Source of the DNA: Maioricimonas rarisocia
Lineage (GTDB): Bacteria > Planctomycetota > Planctomycetia > Planctomycetales > Planctomycetaceae
NCBI RefSeq assembly: GCF_007747795.1
Contig: NZ_CP036275.1
Coordinates: forward strand, 7,060,001 to 7,124,000
Length of the DNA: 64,000 nucleotides
Direction of reading: 5' to 3'
In this document: in pieces, positions 29,849-39,548 of the stretch
How the letters are laid out: the number at the start of each line of letters is the position of its first letter
Position numbering within the stretch: position 1 is the first letter of the stretch
The notes under the pieces: model-generated
Told to the model about the DNA's origin: nothing
Database searches by the model: none
What the model saw: the letters and a program-made list of their open reading frames with translations, nothing else
Translations under genes and position numbers: made by a program

Positions 29849-30262
29849 CTACACGACCATGTCGGCCGGCTCGTCGAACATGGCCAGCGGCAGGTCCTGC
29901 CATCGGCAGGCTTCTTCGATCGTGCGAAACGCGCGGTATTCGAGAGGAAGATCGCGGAGCATCAACGCGATCGACTGTGCCACGCCGAATTCCAGATGCG
30001 TATCCGCCACGGTCGCCCAACGGATCCCGGCAAACCGGTCCTTGTACGAACGGACGAATGACGTCAGCGAGAAGAGTGCGTCGATCGACAGTGCCGCGGT
30101 GGCTCCCCGGGCGTCACAGACGGCACGAAACTGATCGAAGGACTCCCGTTCGAGAGTCAGCGAGTACAGCAGATTCAGACAGTCGGCAAGGTCAACAGTT
30201 CCGCAGAGTCGGCACCGCACCACGCGGTTCTCGACAATCGTGTTGTACTCAAACGGCATCAT
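29849..30262 (-). CDS. SpoIIAA/STAS-like domain protein
   Basis: The 137-residue product starts at one of two adjacent ATGs (30262 or 30259). It shows the pattern of small SpoIIAA-like (STAS/SEC14) domains: VVRCRLCGTVDLADCLNLL strand-helix, a central TLERESFDQF region, RWATVADTHLEFGVAQSIALML and ending helix EEACRW. Such proteins are anti-sigma-antagonist folds, often of unknown partner. It converges on nothing nearby and stands alone. Confidence 0.5.
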   Translation of the reverse strand: MMPFEYNTIVENRVVRCRLCGTVDLADCLNLLYSLTLERESFDQFRAVCDARGATAALSIDALFSLTSFVRSYKDRFAGIRWATVADTHLEFGVAQSIALMLRDLPLEYRAFRTIEEACRWQDLPLAMFDEPADMVV

Positions 30263-30680
30263 GCAATGGCCCACTCGTGGAAAGTGCAGCGGAATCGGAG
30301 GGAGGGGGGGGGAGGATTCCGCGCGAGGTCCGTTCCGCCAACCATAGCTCGTATTTTGCCGGGTGAGCGAGTTTTTGAGAGCTCCGCCGAAACTGCCCGG
30401 CCCGGTCTGACCTTCCCGGCCGGAAGCAGCACGAATCGTTGACGCCAGCCGGGCGAATGCGCGAAGCTGTTGCAGGTCGGGTCCACAACGTGTTTCGGGA
30501 CCGTTGTTTGCGAATCGACCGCACCCCGATCCGCGATCACGTCGAGCCGCCGCGACGGTGCTGTGGCGGTTTTCGTTCGCGTCTGTCCAGAAGGCCCGGA
30601 GGGCGGACTCTCCCGGATGCTGACGGCTGAACCGGGCCACGGATCGCCACCCCGCATGCCTTGTGGCAGGGAGCCCCTGC
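30263..30680. other. Divergent intergenic region
   Basis: This 418-base gap between two divergent genes contains a homopurine run of G and A near 30298-30316. I see no gene, REP hairpin or RNA element, and no convincing promoter consensus. Long open frames on both strands here lack start signals and known domains. Confidence 0.35.
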
Positions 30681-31481
30681 GTGACCGCGATCGCCTCGCT
30701 ACTGGTTGTCCTGACCCTGTCGCTGCTGGTGACCCGCATTGCCGCCATGGCACTGATCCTGACCGGCATGTCGCGGGAATCGGCCAGGTTCCAGGCCCGC
30801 TCGGCGTTTACCGGGGTCGGGTACCCGACGCATGAAGCCGAGGACATCGTCGGGCATCCGGTGCGGCGGCGGGTCATCATGCTGCTGATGCTTCTCGGCA
30901 ATCTGGGAATCGGGGCCGTCGTGGCCACACTGATTCTTTCGACGCTGCAGACTGCCGAGTCCGAATACTGGTGGATGAAGCTGCTGGCGCTCGCCTTCGG
31001 ACTGTGGGTGCTCTGGCGTGCCGCGACGAATCGGTTTCTCGAACGGCACACCAACCGGATCATCGCGTGGGTTCTGCGGCGGTGGGGCAACCTGCAGGTG
31101 CGCGACTATGTGGCGATTCTGCAACTGCAGGGAGGTTACGCGGTCCACGAACTGATGGTCGAACCGGGGGACTGGCTGGCCGACCGGACACTCATCGAGC
31201 TCAGGCTGCCGCAGGAAGGCGTCCTCGTGCTGGCGGTTCAACGGACCGAAGGAGTCTTTCTGGGTGCACCGACCGGCGAAACCGCGATTCGGGCGGGGGA
31301 CACGCTGATCCTTTACGGACCGGTCGAGCGGATCGAAGAACTCGACCAGCGGCGGCGGGGCCGGCGTGGAGATGCGGCTCATCGCGAAGCGGTCGAGGAA
31401 TACGCCGAAGACCTCGAGCAGCAGGAGCAGATCGACGATCAGATTGAAGAAGAGCGACGCACCTCGGCTCCGCCCGATTGA
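30681..31481 (+). CDS. Membrane protein with C-terminal RCK_C (TrkA-C) domain
   Basis: The 266-residue product starts at GTG 30681. It has three to four transmembrane segments in the first ~120 residues, followed by a soluble RCK_C domain (HELMVEPGDWLADRTLIEL..LVLAVQR..FLGAPTGETAIRAGDTLILYGP) and an acidic Glu-rich tail. RCK_C domains bind ligands that gate K+ or other transporters. There is no RCK_N nucleotide-binding domain and no pore motif, so it is more likely a membrane regulator than a channel. Confidence 0.7.
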   Translation: MTAIASLLVVLTLSLLVTRIAAMALILTGMSRESARFQARSAFTGVGYPTHEAEDIVGHPVRRRVIMLLMLLGNLGIGAVVATLILSTLQTAESEYWWMKLLALAFGLWVLWRAATNRFLERHTNRIIAWVLRRWGNLQVRDYVAILQLQGGYAVHELMVEPGDWLADRTLIELRLPQEGVLVLAVQRTEGVFLGAPTGETAIRAGDTLILYGPVERIEELDQRRRGRRGDAAHREAVEEYAEDLEQQEQIDDQIEEERRTSAPPD

Positions 31482-31730
31482 GTGTCCGTCGGCTCATCAA
31501 TCTGCACTGACTGCGATCGGCAGGCCGACCTCAATGCTCCCCCCGGTACGTTTTCCTGCGGCAACAGGTGTGGCTCGATCCACAAAATCCCTCCGCTCGG
31601 CATGACTGACACGGAGTGGCGGCAAGCGTGATCTGCTGCCCGGTCCCCGTGATCCCCTCTGCCGAGGCGGACGTATTCTTGTCGCGCGTTGTTAGCTGTC
31701 GCAATCTGGCCAGAATCGGAGAAAAGAGCG

Positions 31731-32459
31731 ATGAAAGCGGGCTTCGTTCCGAAGAAGTTCACGAAAAAGGAATGGCAGGACAATCGGTCGCGGGCCTGCG
31801 CGGGAAGCGGCGTCGGCAAGGCCCTCGACAAATGGCAGAAGGACTGCCCCGCGAAAATCAGCGAAATGGACGCGGGCCAGGTCACCAAAGCGATGATGAC
31901 GGCCAAGGCCCTGGCGGCGGCCCTGCAGGTGGCGGCGAAGAAGTGTGACAAGAAGAAACAGAAGGAAACCCTCGCCGGGATCGCCAGATACGAGGCGATC
32001 GTTTCCAGGTACCAGACGCTGCTCAAGCAGGCAGACGTGGCACTGAAGAAACGAAAGAGCGTGATCGACTCGCTCAACTTCAGGACGGTCGTCAACGACA
32101 AGGAGATCCTCGAGGTGTTCACGGTCTTCGCCGAAACGAAGGCGTTTATCGACGACAGTCTGAACACCTGGTTGCTCTGCCAGAAGAAGAAGTACAAGGA
32201 AGCGGTCGAACGGTTCAGCGCAGGCGGCAAAGGGGGCGGCGACTACAACACCGATCGGGAAACGAACAGGATCCTCTATAATTCGTTCGTCAAGAAGGTC
32301 TACGAAGATCCCAGGGATGTCAAAGCAGCCGTGTCAACGCTGGAACGGGATCAGGTGCAGATGCTGAGCGACGCGCGGCACTACAAGTCGTTCGGGACCT
32401 GGGACAAGTTTCAGGAGTGGCTGGACAAGAAGTTCCCGATCAAGGACTTCTCGATGTAA
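31731..32459 (+). CDS. Helical cytoplasmic protein, upstream paralogue
   Basis: The 242-residue product starts at ATG 31731 with GGAGA upstream. It is highly charged and almost all helical, with no signal peptide. An N-terminal segment with W, then GSGVGKALDKWQKD, resembles GLGKALKEYKQ in the next gene. Both then carry an alanine-rich helix and a K-Q/Y-x-D/E-T-I/L-A-x-I/L-x-x-Y pattern. The two genes are 161 bases apart on the same strand. No family is recognised. The shared N-terminal domain and tandem order suggest duplication and a joint function. Confidence 0.55.
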   Translation: MKAGFVPKKFTKKEWQDNRSRACAGSGVGKALDKWQKDCPAKISEMDAGQVTKAMMTAKALAAALQVAAKKCDKKKQKETLAGIARYEAIVSRYQTLLKQADVALKKRKSVIDSLNFRTVVNDKEILEVFTVFAETKAFIDDSLNTWLLCQKKKYKEAVERFSAGGKGGGDYNTDRETNRILYNSFVKKVYEDPRDVKAAVSTLERDQVQMLSDARHYKSFGTWDKFQEWLDKKFPIKDFSM

Positions 32460-32620
32460 TGGAGTCGCGCAACCGGCGGCGGGCGGCCGGCGTCGACGGC
32501 CCCGGCACGACGCGCCACCCGAGGTCGTCTGTTCGCGCGATGAAACTGCTGCATTTGCAGTCGCGGCAGTGTATCCTCTTTCGGAGTCATTTGCGGGCCG
32601 GCTCTGAAGGAAACTCTGCG

Positions 32621-33868
32621 ATGAAGATGACCGCTGCCGATGCGAAGAAGCCACAGCTCGACGACCGCTGGTGGAGCAGCCGCAAACCGAAGCTGATGAA
32701 GTCGACCGGCCTGGGCAAGGCGCTCAAGGAATACAAGCAGGCCCTGGCCGCCTTCGAATCGGTCGCCGACGAGAAGACGCCGCCGTTCTCCGGATTTCAG
32801 GCGTACATGGATGCCAAGTCGGTGCTGGGTGGTTCGGTCATGTCGGCCGTCGAGACGGGCATTCGTCTTGATAACGGCAAACGCTACCAGGATACGATCG
32901 CCGCACTGAAGAACTACAAGTCGGGCGTCATCCCGGCAGAGAAGACGCGTCTCGACAAGCTGTTCAAGACGATGAAGGGACGCTACGACTCCACCGTCAA
33001 GAGCTGGACCGAATACAACAAGGCGGTCATCAAAATTTACGAAGTCGCCGGCAACAAGTCGGCGCGTGCCGTGCTGGCCGCCCGCGAGCAGATGCGAGCG
33101 GCCGAGTCTGCCGTCACCAATGCCGCCAACGCCCAGCGCAACGGCGACACGCAGACCGCCAACGCAGCCGTGCAGACGGCGAAGGATGCCGCCGAGGAGA
33201 TCGGCAAGCTCAAGAGCGGGATCGCGTCCGAACAGACCGACGCAAAGAAGTCGAGCTGGAAGTACGACAAGGTCATCCTTTCTGACGACGACAAGAAGGC
33301 GTTCGATCGCCTCGGCGACAAGCGGACCCGCTCGGAGCTTCAGGTCGAGAACAACCTCGGCACGCTGACCGAGATGCACAGCGAAGCGCTCAAGCTCGTC
33401 AAGGAGGCCGAAGGGGCGGCGGCCGGCACCGCGAAGCTCGAAGACCTCTACGAGCGGACAGTCGAGCGGCTGGTCGACCGCATCTTCAAGTACGCGCAGG
33501 CGCTGGATGTTCCGGCGCGCGAAGCCGGCGGCAATGTCGACAAGGTGGACGGCAACCTGAACCGGTACCCCAAAGCCGCGTCGGAACAGGACCGCAAGGA
33601 ACTGAAAGACGAAGCGGTCGAATGCCTGGGCAAGGCGGTCAAATGGCTCGACACGCTGCAGAAGGACATCAAGAAGGCGGAGGCGGACGTCAAGAAGACG
33701 CTCGACAGCCTGCCGTCGGATATCGTGAAACCGAGCAATCCGGAATTCGTCAAGCTCTTCAAGGAGGTGGAGAAAGGAATGGGCTTCATCGAACAGGACA
33801 AGGCGAAGGGAGAGAAGCTCAAAGGGAAGCTGCAGAAGCTGGCGCCGAGGGTGCACGAACTGGCGTGA
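32621..33868 (+). CDS. Long helical/coiled-coil protein, downstream paralogue
   Basis: The 415-residue product starts at ATG 32621 with AAGGA 11 bases before. The first ~100 residues resemble the upstream neighbour (STGLGKALKEYKQ, then KRYQDTIAALKNYKS). The rest is extended coiled-coil-like helix, Lys- and Asp-rich, with no membrane segment or catalytic motif. It could be a scaffold or filament-type protein. Unrecognised. Confidence 0.55.
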   Translation: MKMTAADAKKPQLDDRWWSSRKPKLMKSTGLGKALKEYKQALAAFESVADEKTPPFSGFQAYMDAKSVLGGSVMSAVETGIRLDNGKRYQDTIAALKNYKSGVIPAEKTRLDKLFKTMKGRYDSTVKSWTEYNKAVIKIYEVAGNKSARAVLAAREQMRAAESAVTNAANAQRNGDTQTANAAVQTAKDAAEEIGKLKSGIASEQTDAKKSSWKYDKVILSDDDKKAFDRLGDKRTRSELQVENNLGTLTEMHSEALKLVKEAEGAAAGTAKLEDLYERTVERLVDRIFKYAQALDVPAREAGGNVDKVDGNLNRYPKAASEQDRKELKDEAVECLGKAVKWLDTLQKDIKKAEADVKKTLDSLPSDIVKPSNPEFVKLFKEVEKGMGFIEQDKAKGEKLKGKLQKLAPRVHELA

Positions 33869-33911
33869 GGTGGCGGCGAGGAAACAACTGCGTCATCGCA
33901 GGAAGGACGGG

Positions 33912-36900
33912 TCAAAGAAGATCGCCGAACTCGAAGTATCCTCGACGACCGAGGATATCGATGATTCGTTCCGCTCTCGATTTCGCGTCGATGTCGAGTT
34001 TGAGCGATTCTGCGAGAATCAGCTTCGCTGAGTCGCGATAACCATGTACGCGCCATCCTTCCATGTCGCCCCGCACGATTCGATCGAGAAACTCCAAAGA
34101 GACACGCACGTCTGTCAGTGCCACTTCCACGAGTTGCTCGGCGATCGCGTGGGAAGGTTCGGGAGCCGGGTTGATCTCTACGAACTGCCGGAGGCGTTCG
34201 AGCGCCCACTCGGCAGGGAAGACTCCCGAACTGAACCAGCTTCCGAAGAGGTGCGAGTCGTTGACTGCGTCGTCTCGACCGCTGGCCTCCCAGTAAAACT
34301 CCCAGAGCTTCTGCAAACGGTCGACGACTTCCTCTGGGGCGTCCCCGGCACGACGAAAGCTCCAGCCGATGTGGTCGATCGCGTGCCGGCGCGTCTTCGG
34401 ATTCGCGCTTCGCAGAAACTCCTTCAGCGGAACGTTTTCGTCATCGAGTTCGATGTTCCCGCGTCCGTAGAGAACCATGAGGTGCACGCCAAGACGCTCC
34501 ATCGGCTGCTCGCGCGCATTCTCGTCAGGATCCAGCTCTGAGGCCTGCTCGACGGCGTATCGGAACTGCTCTTCGAACAGACGGTAGAATTCCACATGCG
34601 GCTGCGTCCAGATGAGAAACGAGTTCCAGGCCGCCCAACCATAGGCGGATGAGGGATCGTGTTCGTATGCGGTCAGATCGAAGATTCGACCGGCATTTGC
34701 GGAGAGCCAGTCTCTGTCAATTAGATACAGGTCGGGAATTCGAGCTCCCAGAGTGGACATCACCTCGATGGAGCGTCGGTCCTGCTGCAACTCGCGTTCG
34801 ACGAGTCCGAGGACTTCAGGAACAGAATCCCACCCATCAGGCAAGCTTTCAGCGGATCCATCTGTCCGCAGGCTTTTGGCGATCCACCTCACGTAGTCAA
34901 ATGCCGCATCCACCGCCCGGCCTCGCGAAGAGTTAATGGCCAGTTGACGATAGTCGTGCAGGCGAACGTCTTCGTCCTCGACGTCTCGCACCAACGTTGA
35001 CGTTGCCGGAGCGCAACTGACCGCGTCGATCAGGTGCCAGACCCTCTGACGATACTCAGCAGGTGCATAGAAAGTTGTGTTGGGGCTGGTTGCCTGGCAA
35101 AGCCTCGCAACGAACTCTGTAACGGTGTCGCATGCCCAGCGCCATGCATGCTTGCTTCGCTGGTTCTCTCCAGAAGGGAGGGGCGCGTCCACCGCCCGTT
35201 TGCACAGTTCCAACACCGACGCAGCATCAACGTGGATGCCATCACGAACCGTTTCAGCCATCTTCTGCAAGAAGACCTGGATGTATTCACATGGAGCTTC
35301 CGATAGCAGCGTCGCTTGTTTGGAGAATTCCTGGGGCTGCGTCGCGACGTACTCTCCAAAAGTTCGGACAAACCCTTCTGCGCTTGGTCCGTCCCATCCC
35401 GATCCTTCCTGTCGCCACTCCTTGACGGCGCGGACCACCTCAGGAAACGTCATGCCCAGCAGCGTCTCGAGCGTGATCGGCGATTCGGCAACAAATCGCG
35501 TAACGCGAGTGCGAACAATCATGCCGTCCGGGTCCGGTTCGCCATATTCGCTAACCAATTCCTGGTAGCGTTGCCGGTGGTCACCTTCCACATGCTTCCG
35601 AACCCAGCAGAGCCGGTCGCGTTTCCAGCGCCCGACAAAGTCCGGTACTTGCTCCCGATCAACCGGCAACCTGGAGGGCTCGGGACCGTCGTCGACCCAC
35701 CGCAACCACTCTTCACGTTCCTCTGGCGCCAGCTGTTCGAAACCGCGCTCGACAAGTCGCGCGTATTCGCGTTTGCAACGGTAGTCGTCGAGATACTCTC
35801 GATTGAGCATCTCATCACGCACAAGGTTGCGAGCCTCGTCGGCGAACTCGGCGATCAAGTGGAGACGGAGCCTCGTGAATATGGCAAACCGGGAGCGTTC
35901 AAGAACTTCGAGGACCTGCTCCAACGACATTCGACGATTCCGGATAGCGTCGTCGGCGACATCACGGACAAAGTCGACGATGACACCCGCGAAATCCCGC
36001 TCCGAGTTCTCCGGATGGTCTTCTATTGCCGGCCGCCACACATAGGAGCCATCTTCACCGGTAGTCAAATCAACTCGCCGCTTGTGCTTGACCGCAAGGT
36101 CCAGCCATTCGCACAGCATCGTGAGGACGTGATCGGGCACTGCATCGGCTAGGTTCGGCATTACCAGACCGAACCCCTCGCGGTAGGCATACACGCCATC
36201 AACCGGCGCGCTGTCGTGATCGCCCTCCAAGTCCGGAGCGAATGCCGAGCGAATCAAGTCAAGACCGTCATTCGCGTACCCGGCTTCCACGAGCTTGGCA
36301 CATAGCTGGCACACGCCTTTCCAATTCAGAAGTGCGCGACTACTTCTGGACGACTCCGCAATCGGCGACACCAGCGAAACCGCCACATCGGGAGGGCTCG
36401 CTAGCGAGGCGGCGATCATGTCAGCGAGCACAAAATGATTGGCTGCCCCGATCTCCCGGAACACCTTCGCCACAAGTGTCGGTTCAACCGCGGCCATCCT
36501 TGCGAGGTAAGTCGACGGCAGCCAGAGGCCGTCCTCCGGTGGGTTCGCAAAATATCCACCCTCGTGCAAACCGGGAAGCCAACGTTCGTCGAGAAGTGGC
36601 AGGAGTGGACGTTCAAACTCCGGGCCCCACCGAAGAATACTCACTAGGTCTTGCAGATCCTCCTGCCGCGGCGGCTCGTTGGTCGTCTGTACGTTCCGAA
36701 CCAATTTCTTGAACTCAGCGAGAAGAGGAAAGAACTCGTGCGTATATTCGAGCAGCAAGTGCTCGAGTCTAGCGACATTCTCACGAATGGCGTCGATCGA
36801 CGGCTGTTCTCGCTCCGCATGACTGAAGTGGTGTCGATCACTGAACCATTGCTGGAGCGTATGCAGCTCCTTTATCCAAACATTGTTTGTCAGAGCAGTT

Positions 36901-37394
36901 TCGTCACCGCGTGACACTGTGGCGAGCAATCGTTTCGCCTTGCGATAAGCACCTGACTGCTGCCCCGAGTGCACCACGGGGTTTTCGCAAATCCATTTCC
37001 AAAGATCATATGTGTCCTCAAGAGACTCTTGCGCGGGAAGATCGCGCGCATTTGCGAGGTCCTCAACGTTTGACTTGAGACGGTTGAGCTTCTTCTTGAA
37101 TCCTCTCAGCTGAGAAGCTGCTGCAATCGAGAAGGACGTCGGGACCGCTTCTCGCTCGTCTCCTGTGGGAAGAATATTGATCAGGTCCCTCATACAGAAG
37201 CAGATCAAGGTGTTACGTCCAGGAATGTGCGGCCCTTGCAGCAACTGAACGGCCGCGAGGTACGGAGCCACCATCGCGCCCCGATACTCTTGCAACCATC
37301 GCAGCAGTTCAGCTTGGAAAGGTGACAGGCGCGGTACTGGATCTTCCGGCTGATCGCGAAAATGACCAAGATCCGGGATGTCAAAGTCGCTCAT
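33912..37394 (-). CDS. Very large alpha-helical repeat protein, unknown function
   Basis: The product is about 1160 residues from ATG 37394; the frame runs to 37499, so a longer N-terminus is possible. It is helix-rich with many Trp and Leu and no membrane segment. There is no Walker A, nuclease or protease motif. A segment with GGYFANPPEDGLWLPSTYLARMA followed by repeated ~50-residue helical pairs looks like the HEAT-type bodies seen in some large accessory bacterial proteins. Codon use is less GC-rich than its neighbours, which fits horizontal acquisition. It could be an accessory or defence-type protein, but nothing in the sequence shows this. Confidence 0.6.
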   Translation of the reverse strand: MSDFDIPDLGHFRDQPEDPVPRLSPFQAELLRWLQEYRGAMVAPYLAAVQLLQGPHIPGRNTLICFCMRDLINILPTGDEREAVPTSFSIAAASQLRGFKKKLNRLKSNVEDLANARDLPAQESLEDTYDLWKWICENPVVHSGQQSGAYRKAKRLLATVSRGDETALTNNVWIKELHTLQQWFSDRHHFSHAEREQPSIDAIRENVARLEHLLLEYTHEFFPLLAEFKKLVRNVQTTNEPPRQEDLQDLVSILRWGPEFERPLLPLLDERWLPGLHEGGYFANPPEDGLWLPSTYLARMAAVEPTLVAKVFREIGAANHFVLADMIAASLASPPDVAVSLVSPIAESSRSSRALLNWKGVCQLCAKLVEAGYANDGLDLIRSAFAPDLEGDHDSAPVDGVYAYREGFGLVMPNLADAVPDHVLTMLCEWLDLAVKHKRRVDLTTGEDGSYVWRPAIEDHPENSERDFAGVIVDFVRDVADDAIRNRRMSLEQVLEVLERSRFAIFTRLRLHLIAEFADEARNLVRDEMLNREYLDDYRCKREYARLVERGFEQLAPEEREEWLRWVDDGPEPSRLPVDREQVPDFVGRWKRDRLCWVRKHVEGDHRQRYQELVSEYGEPDPDGMIVRTRVTRFVAESPITLETLLGMTFPEVVRAVKEWRQEGSGWDGPSAEGFVRTFGEYVATQPQEFSKQATLLSEAPCEYIQVFLQKMAETVRDGIHVDAASVLELCKRAVDAPLPSGENQRSKHAWRWACDTVTEFVARLCQATSPNTTFYAPAEYRQRVWHLIDAVSCAPATSTLVRDVEDEDVRLHDYRQLAINSSRGRAVDAAFDYVRWIAKSLRTDGSAESLPDGWDSVPEVLGLVERELQQDRRSIEVMSTLGARIPDLYLIDRDWLSANAGRIFDLTAYEHDPSSAYGWAAWNSFLIWTQPHVEFYRLFEEQFRYAVEQASELDPDENAREQPMERLGVHLMVLYGRGNIELDDENVPLKEFLRSANPKTRRHAIDHIGWSFRRAGDAPEEVVDRLQKLWEFYWEASGRDDAVNDSHLFGSWFSSGVFPAEWALERLRQFVEINPAPEPSHAIAEQLVEVALTDVRVSLEFLDRIVRGDMEGWRVHGYRDSAKLILAESLKLDIDAKSRAERIIDILGRRGYFEFGDLL

Positions 37395-37597
37395 TCGTAC
37401 TGGCCCGCTTGCGTCGTCGGGAGGATCGGGTGGAGAAGCGAACACTGTGCTACTCGGAAAGCTTCTCATTCTCAGCCGCTCGAACGCATTTGCAAGCAAC
37501 TAATCGTTCGCTGGGGTACAATCCGCTGCAACACCAGATCGGCCTCACGGTTGCCGAAACGAGCGCTCCTTTTTGGGCGGCCTGTCAGGAACCATCC

Positions 37598-38896
37598 ATG
37601 CAGTTCATCAACGATTCGCCGCCGGTCGAGCCAACACGCGACCAGCAACAGGATGCGCTGCAGAAGGGGCTCGGTCGTGCGATGCAGTGGGCCCGCAGCG
37701 GGCGACTCGATTCCGACCTGCTGCTCGACGCCTGCCTGCACGACCTGCGCTACGACAAACAGCTCGAAGACAACCGCGGCGAATGGTTGTGGGAACTGAT
37801 CGGAGCCGCCGGTCTGAGCGAGCCCCTCCGGCAGCCGCTGCTCGACGCTCTCCGCTCCTGTCACAAAGAAGCGAATGCGTATCAGCTTTGCGAACTCGCC
37901 TACCACTACGCGGTCGACGGGGACGGTGAGAGTGCCGCGTCGCTCGCACGGTTTGTCGGCATCCGGCAGGTGCCCGAGGCTCCCTGGATCGGGGAAGGTC
38001 AGCTGCTGGCACTGGGAGGTCTGGAAGCATTCCGGCTGATTGTCCGCATTCGGGGTGCCGTCCTCGCCCAGACCGAGTGGGAGTGGCACGACCTAGCCGT
38101 GGTCGAGCGGGCCGAGGAGCTGTTCGGCGACGGAGCGGTGGCCGACCGGCTGACGCGCGATCCGGATGATGACATCCGTCGCTTTGCCGCCCGGTGGAAA
38201 ATCGAAACAGCAGAGCGATCTGCCGAGACACCTCCGGTTCGTGCCGACCGCACGAAGAGCCGAAGCATCGACGACGTGCTGGCCGCGGCCCGCTCGAACG
38301 AGGGAGGCTACTGGCTGCGCAGCTGGGGCATGCAGGCGAGCGACGAAGATCTGCGGACAGTCCTGGACGCTGCGTGTGCGTCAGACCGGCCGGAGACGAC
38401 GGCGAAACTGCTACGCGTCTTCTCGAACCGGGCGCTGCCGACGTTTGATTCGCGGCTGCTGGAGCTTTGCCGCCACGAACACGAGGACGTGCGACGGTGG
38501 GCCTTCAACGCGGCGGCGATCAACACCGATTCGGCGATCCGTGCTTTCGCATGGCAGCAACTGCAGGAGAACCCGGCCGGGCCCGCCGTCAAGCTGCTTG
38601 AACGCAACTATGTCTCAGGCGACGAAGACCGCGTCCTCGATGCCATGGCGATCCCCGAGGAGGCCTTCCCACGGCACAGTCTGCTGATGGACGTCCTGAA
38701 GATGCTGGAAGCGAACCCCGGCGCGGACTGCAGCCGGCTGGCGGTCGTGATCTATGCGAACACACCGTGCCAGATGTGTCGCCGCGGTGCCGCGGCGTTG
38801 TTGCACGACCGGGACGTGGCACCGCCGTGGCTCATCGAGGAGTGCGCGGACGACGCGGAAGAAGCGACGCGGGAGCTGTTCGGCGGGGAGCAGTGA
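37598..38896 (+). CDS. HEAT-like repeat protein
   Basis: The 432-residue product starts at ATG 37598 with AGGA upstream. It is built of short helical pairs with Leu/Ala/Arg spacing (LLEACRHEHEDVRRWAFNAAA, DPDDDIRRFAARWKIE) of HEAT type, with no catalytic motif and no signal peptide. It is divergent from the large helical protein, its start lying ~200 bases from that gene's start. The C-terminus has a CQMCRR pair. Partner unknown. Confidence 0.6.
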   Translation: MQFINDSPPVEPTRDQQQDALQKGLGRAMQWARSGRLDSDLLLDACLHDLRYDKQLEDNRGEWLWELIGAAGLSEPLRQPLLDALRSCHKEANAYQLCELAYHYAVDGDGESAASLARFVGIRQVPEAPWIGEGQLLALGGLEAFRLIVRIRGAVLAQTEWEWHDLAVVERAEELFGDGAVADRLTRDPDDDIRRFAARWKIETAERSAETPPVRADRTKSRSIDDVLAAARSNEGGYWLRSWGMQASDEDLRTVLDAACASDRPETTAKLLRVFSNRALPTFDSRLLELCRHEHEDVRRWAFNAAAINTDSAIRAFAWQQLQENPAGPAVKLLERNYVSGDEDRVLDAMAIPEEAFPRHSLLMDVLKMLEANPGADCSRLAVVIYANTPCQMCRRGAAALLHDRDVAPPWLIEECADDAEEATRELFGGEQ

Positions 38897-39548
38897 GCAG
38901 GTCAGACTTTGCTTGACGACCACACCTGCAGAACGGACTTCACATTGACTCGACGGCAGGCAGAGCCTGCCCTACGGCTCCAGCCGGGTGCCACGGCCTC
39001 GCCGCGCAGCGGAGTGGCCATGTCCGTCCCTCGGGCCTCGCGTCTCGAACCTGACTCGCCACCCGCCGCGATCGTGCAGGCGTCTCTTATATACTTCCCC
39101 GCTTTTCCCAAAATGCGCTTGCAATACCGACTCGTCTGTGCGCACCATATCTCCATCGCGCTGCGTCCTTCTTTTCGACGCACTTGATACCACTCGGGCC
39201 ACTCATGCTTCTCTCTGCTCGCATCTCGACGTGCACTGCCGTCGTCAGGACGATCGGCTGTCTTTATGACGTGCTTCCGATCGCCTCCTCGCATGCGAGC
39301 CGTCCAGAGATCCGCTCAGTGGACCGATGGAATCGTCCTGTTGTTGCGATTTCCGGAGGCCCGGCGGAATGCGACGTGCTCTGCCAGTACTGATTGTTGC
39401 GGCGGGGTGGCACGACCCGGAACGAAGCGCAGCGGAGTGATGGGCGTGGATCGCGAGGCGTGAGCCGTGAGCCGTGAGGAGACCGCATGGCCACTCCGCG
39501 GCGAGGCCATGGCACCCCGTATTGAGGACTGGCTGAGGGGAGGGATGT
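38897..39548. repeat. Gene-free stretch with palindromes and a long inverted repeat
   Basis: This 652-base gap holds a REP-like palindrome at 38955-38971 and two arms of a long inverted repeat. The arms (about 38986-39022 and 39486-39515) share about 30 bases in inverse orientation, with a 5-base insert in one arm, and lie about 465 bases apart. It also holds repeated GTGAGCCGTGAG text near 39460. No gene is supported. Confidence 0.55.

Noticed and set aside
32411-33856. 481-codon minus-strand frame opposite the helical protein
   Set aside because: Leu/Arg-rich shadow of a Lys/Glu-rich coding strand.
33912-37394. STAND-type NTPase or Avs-like sensor
   Set aside because: No Walker A or B motif or recognisable effector domain could be read in the protein.
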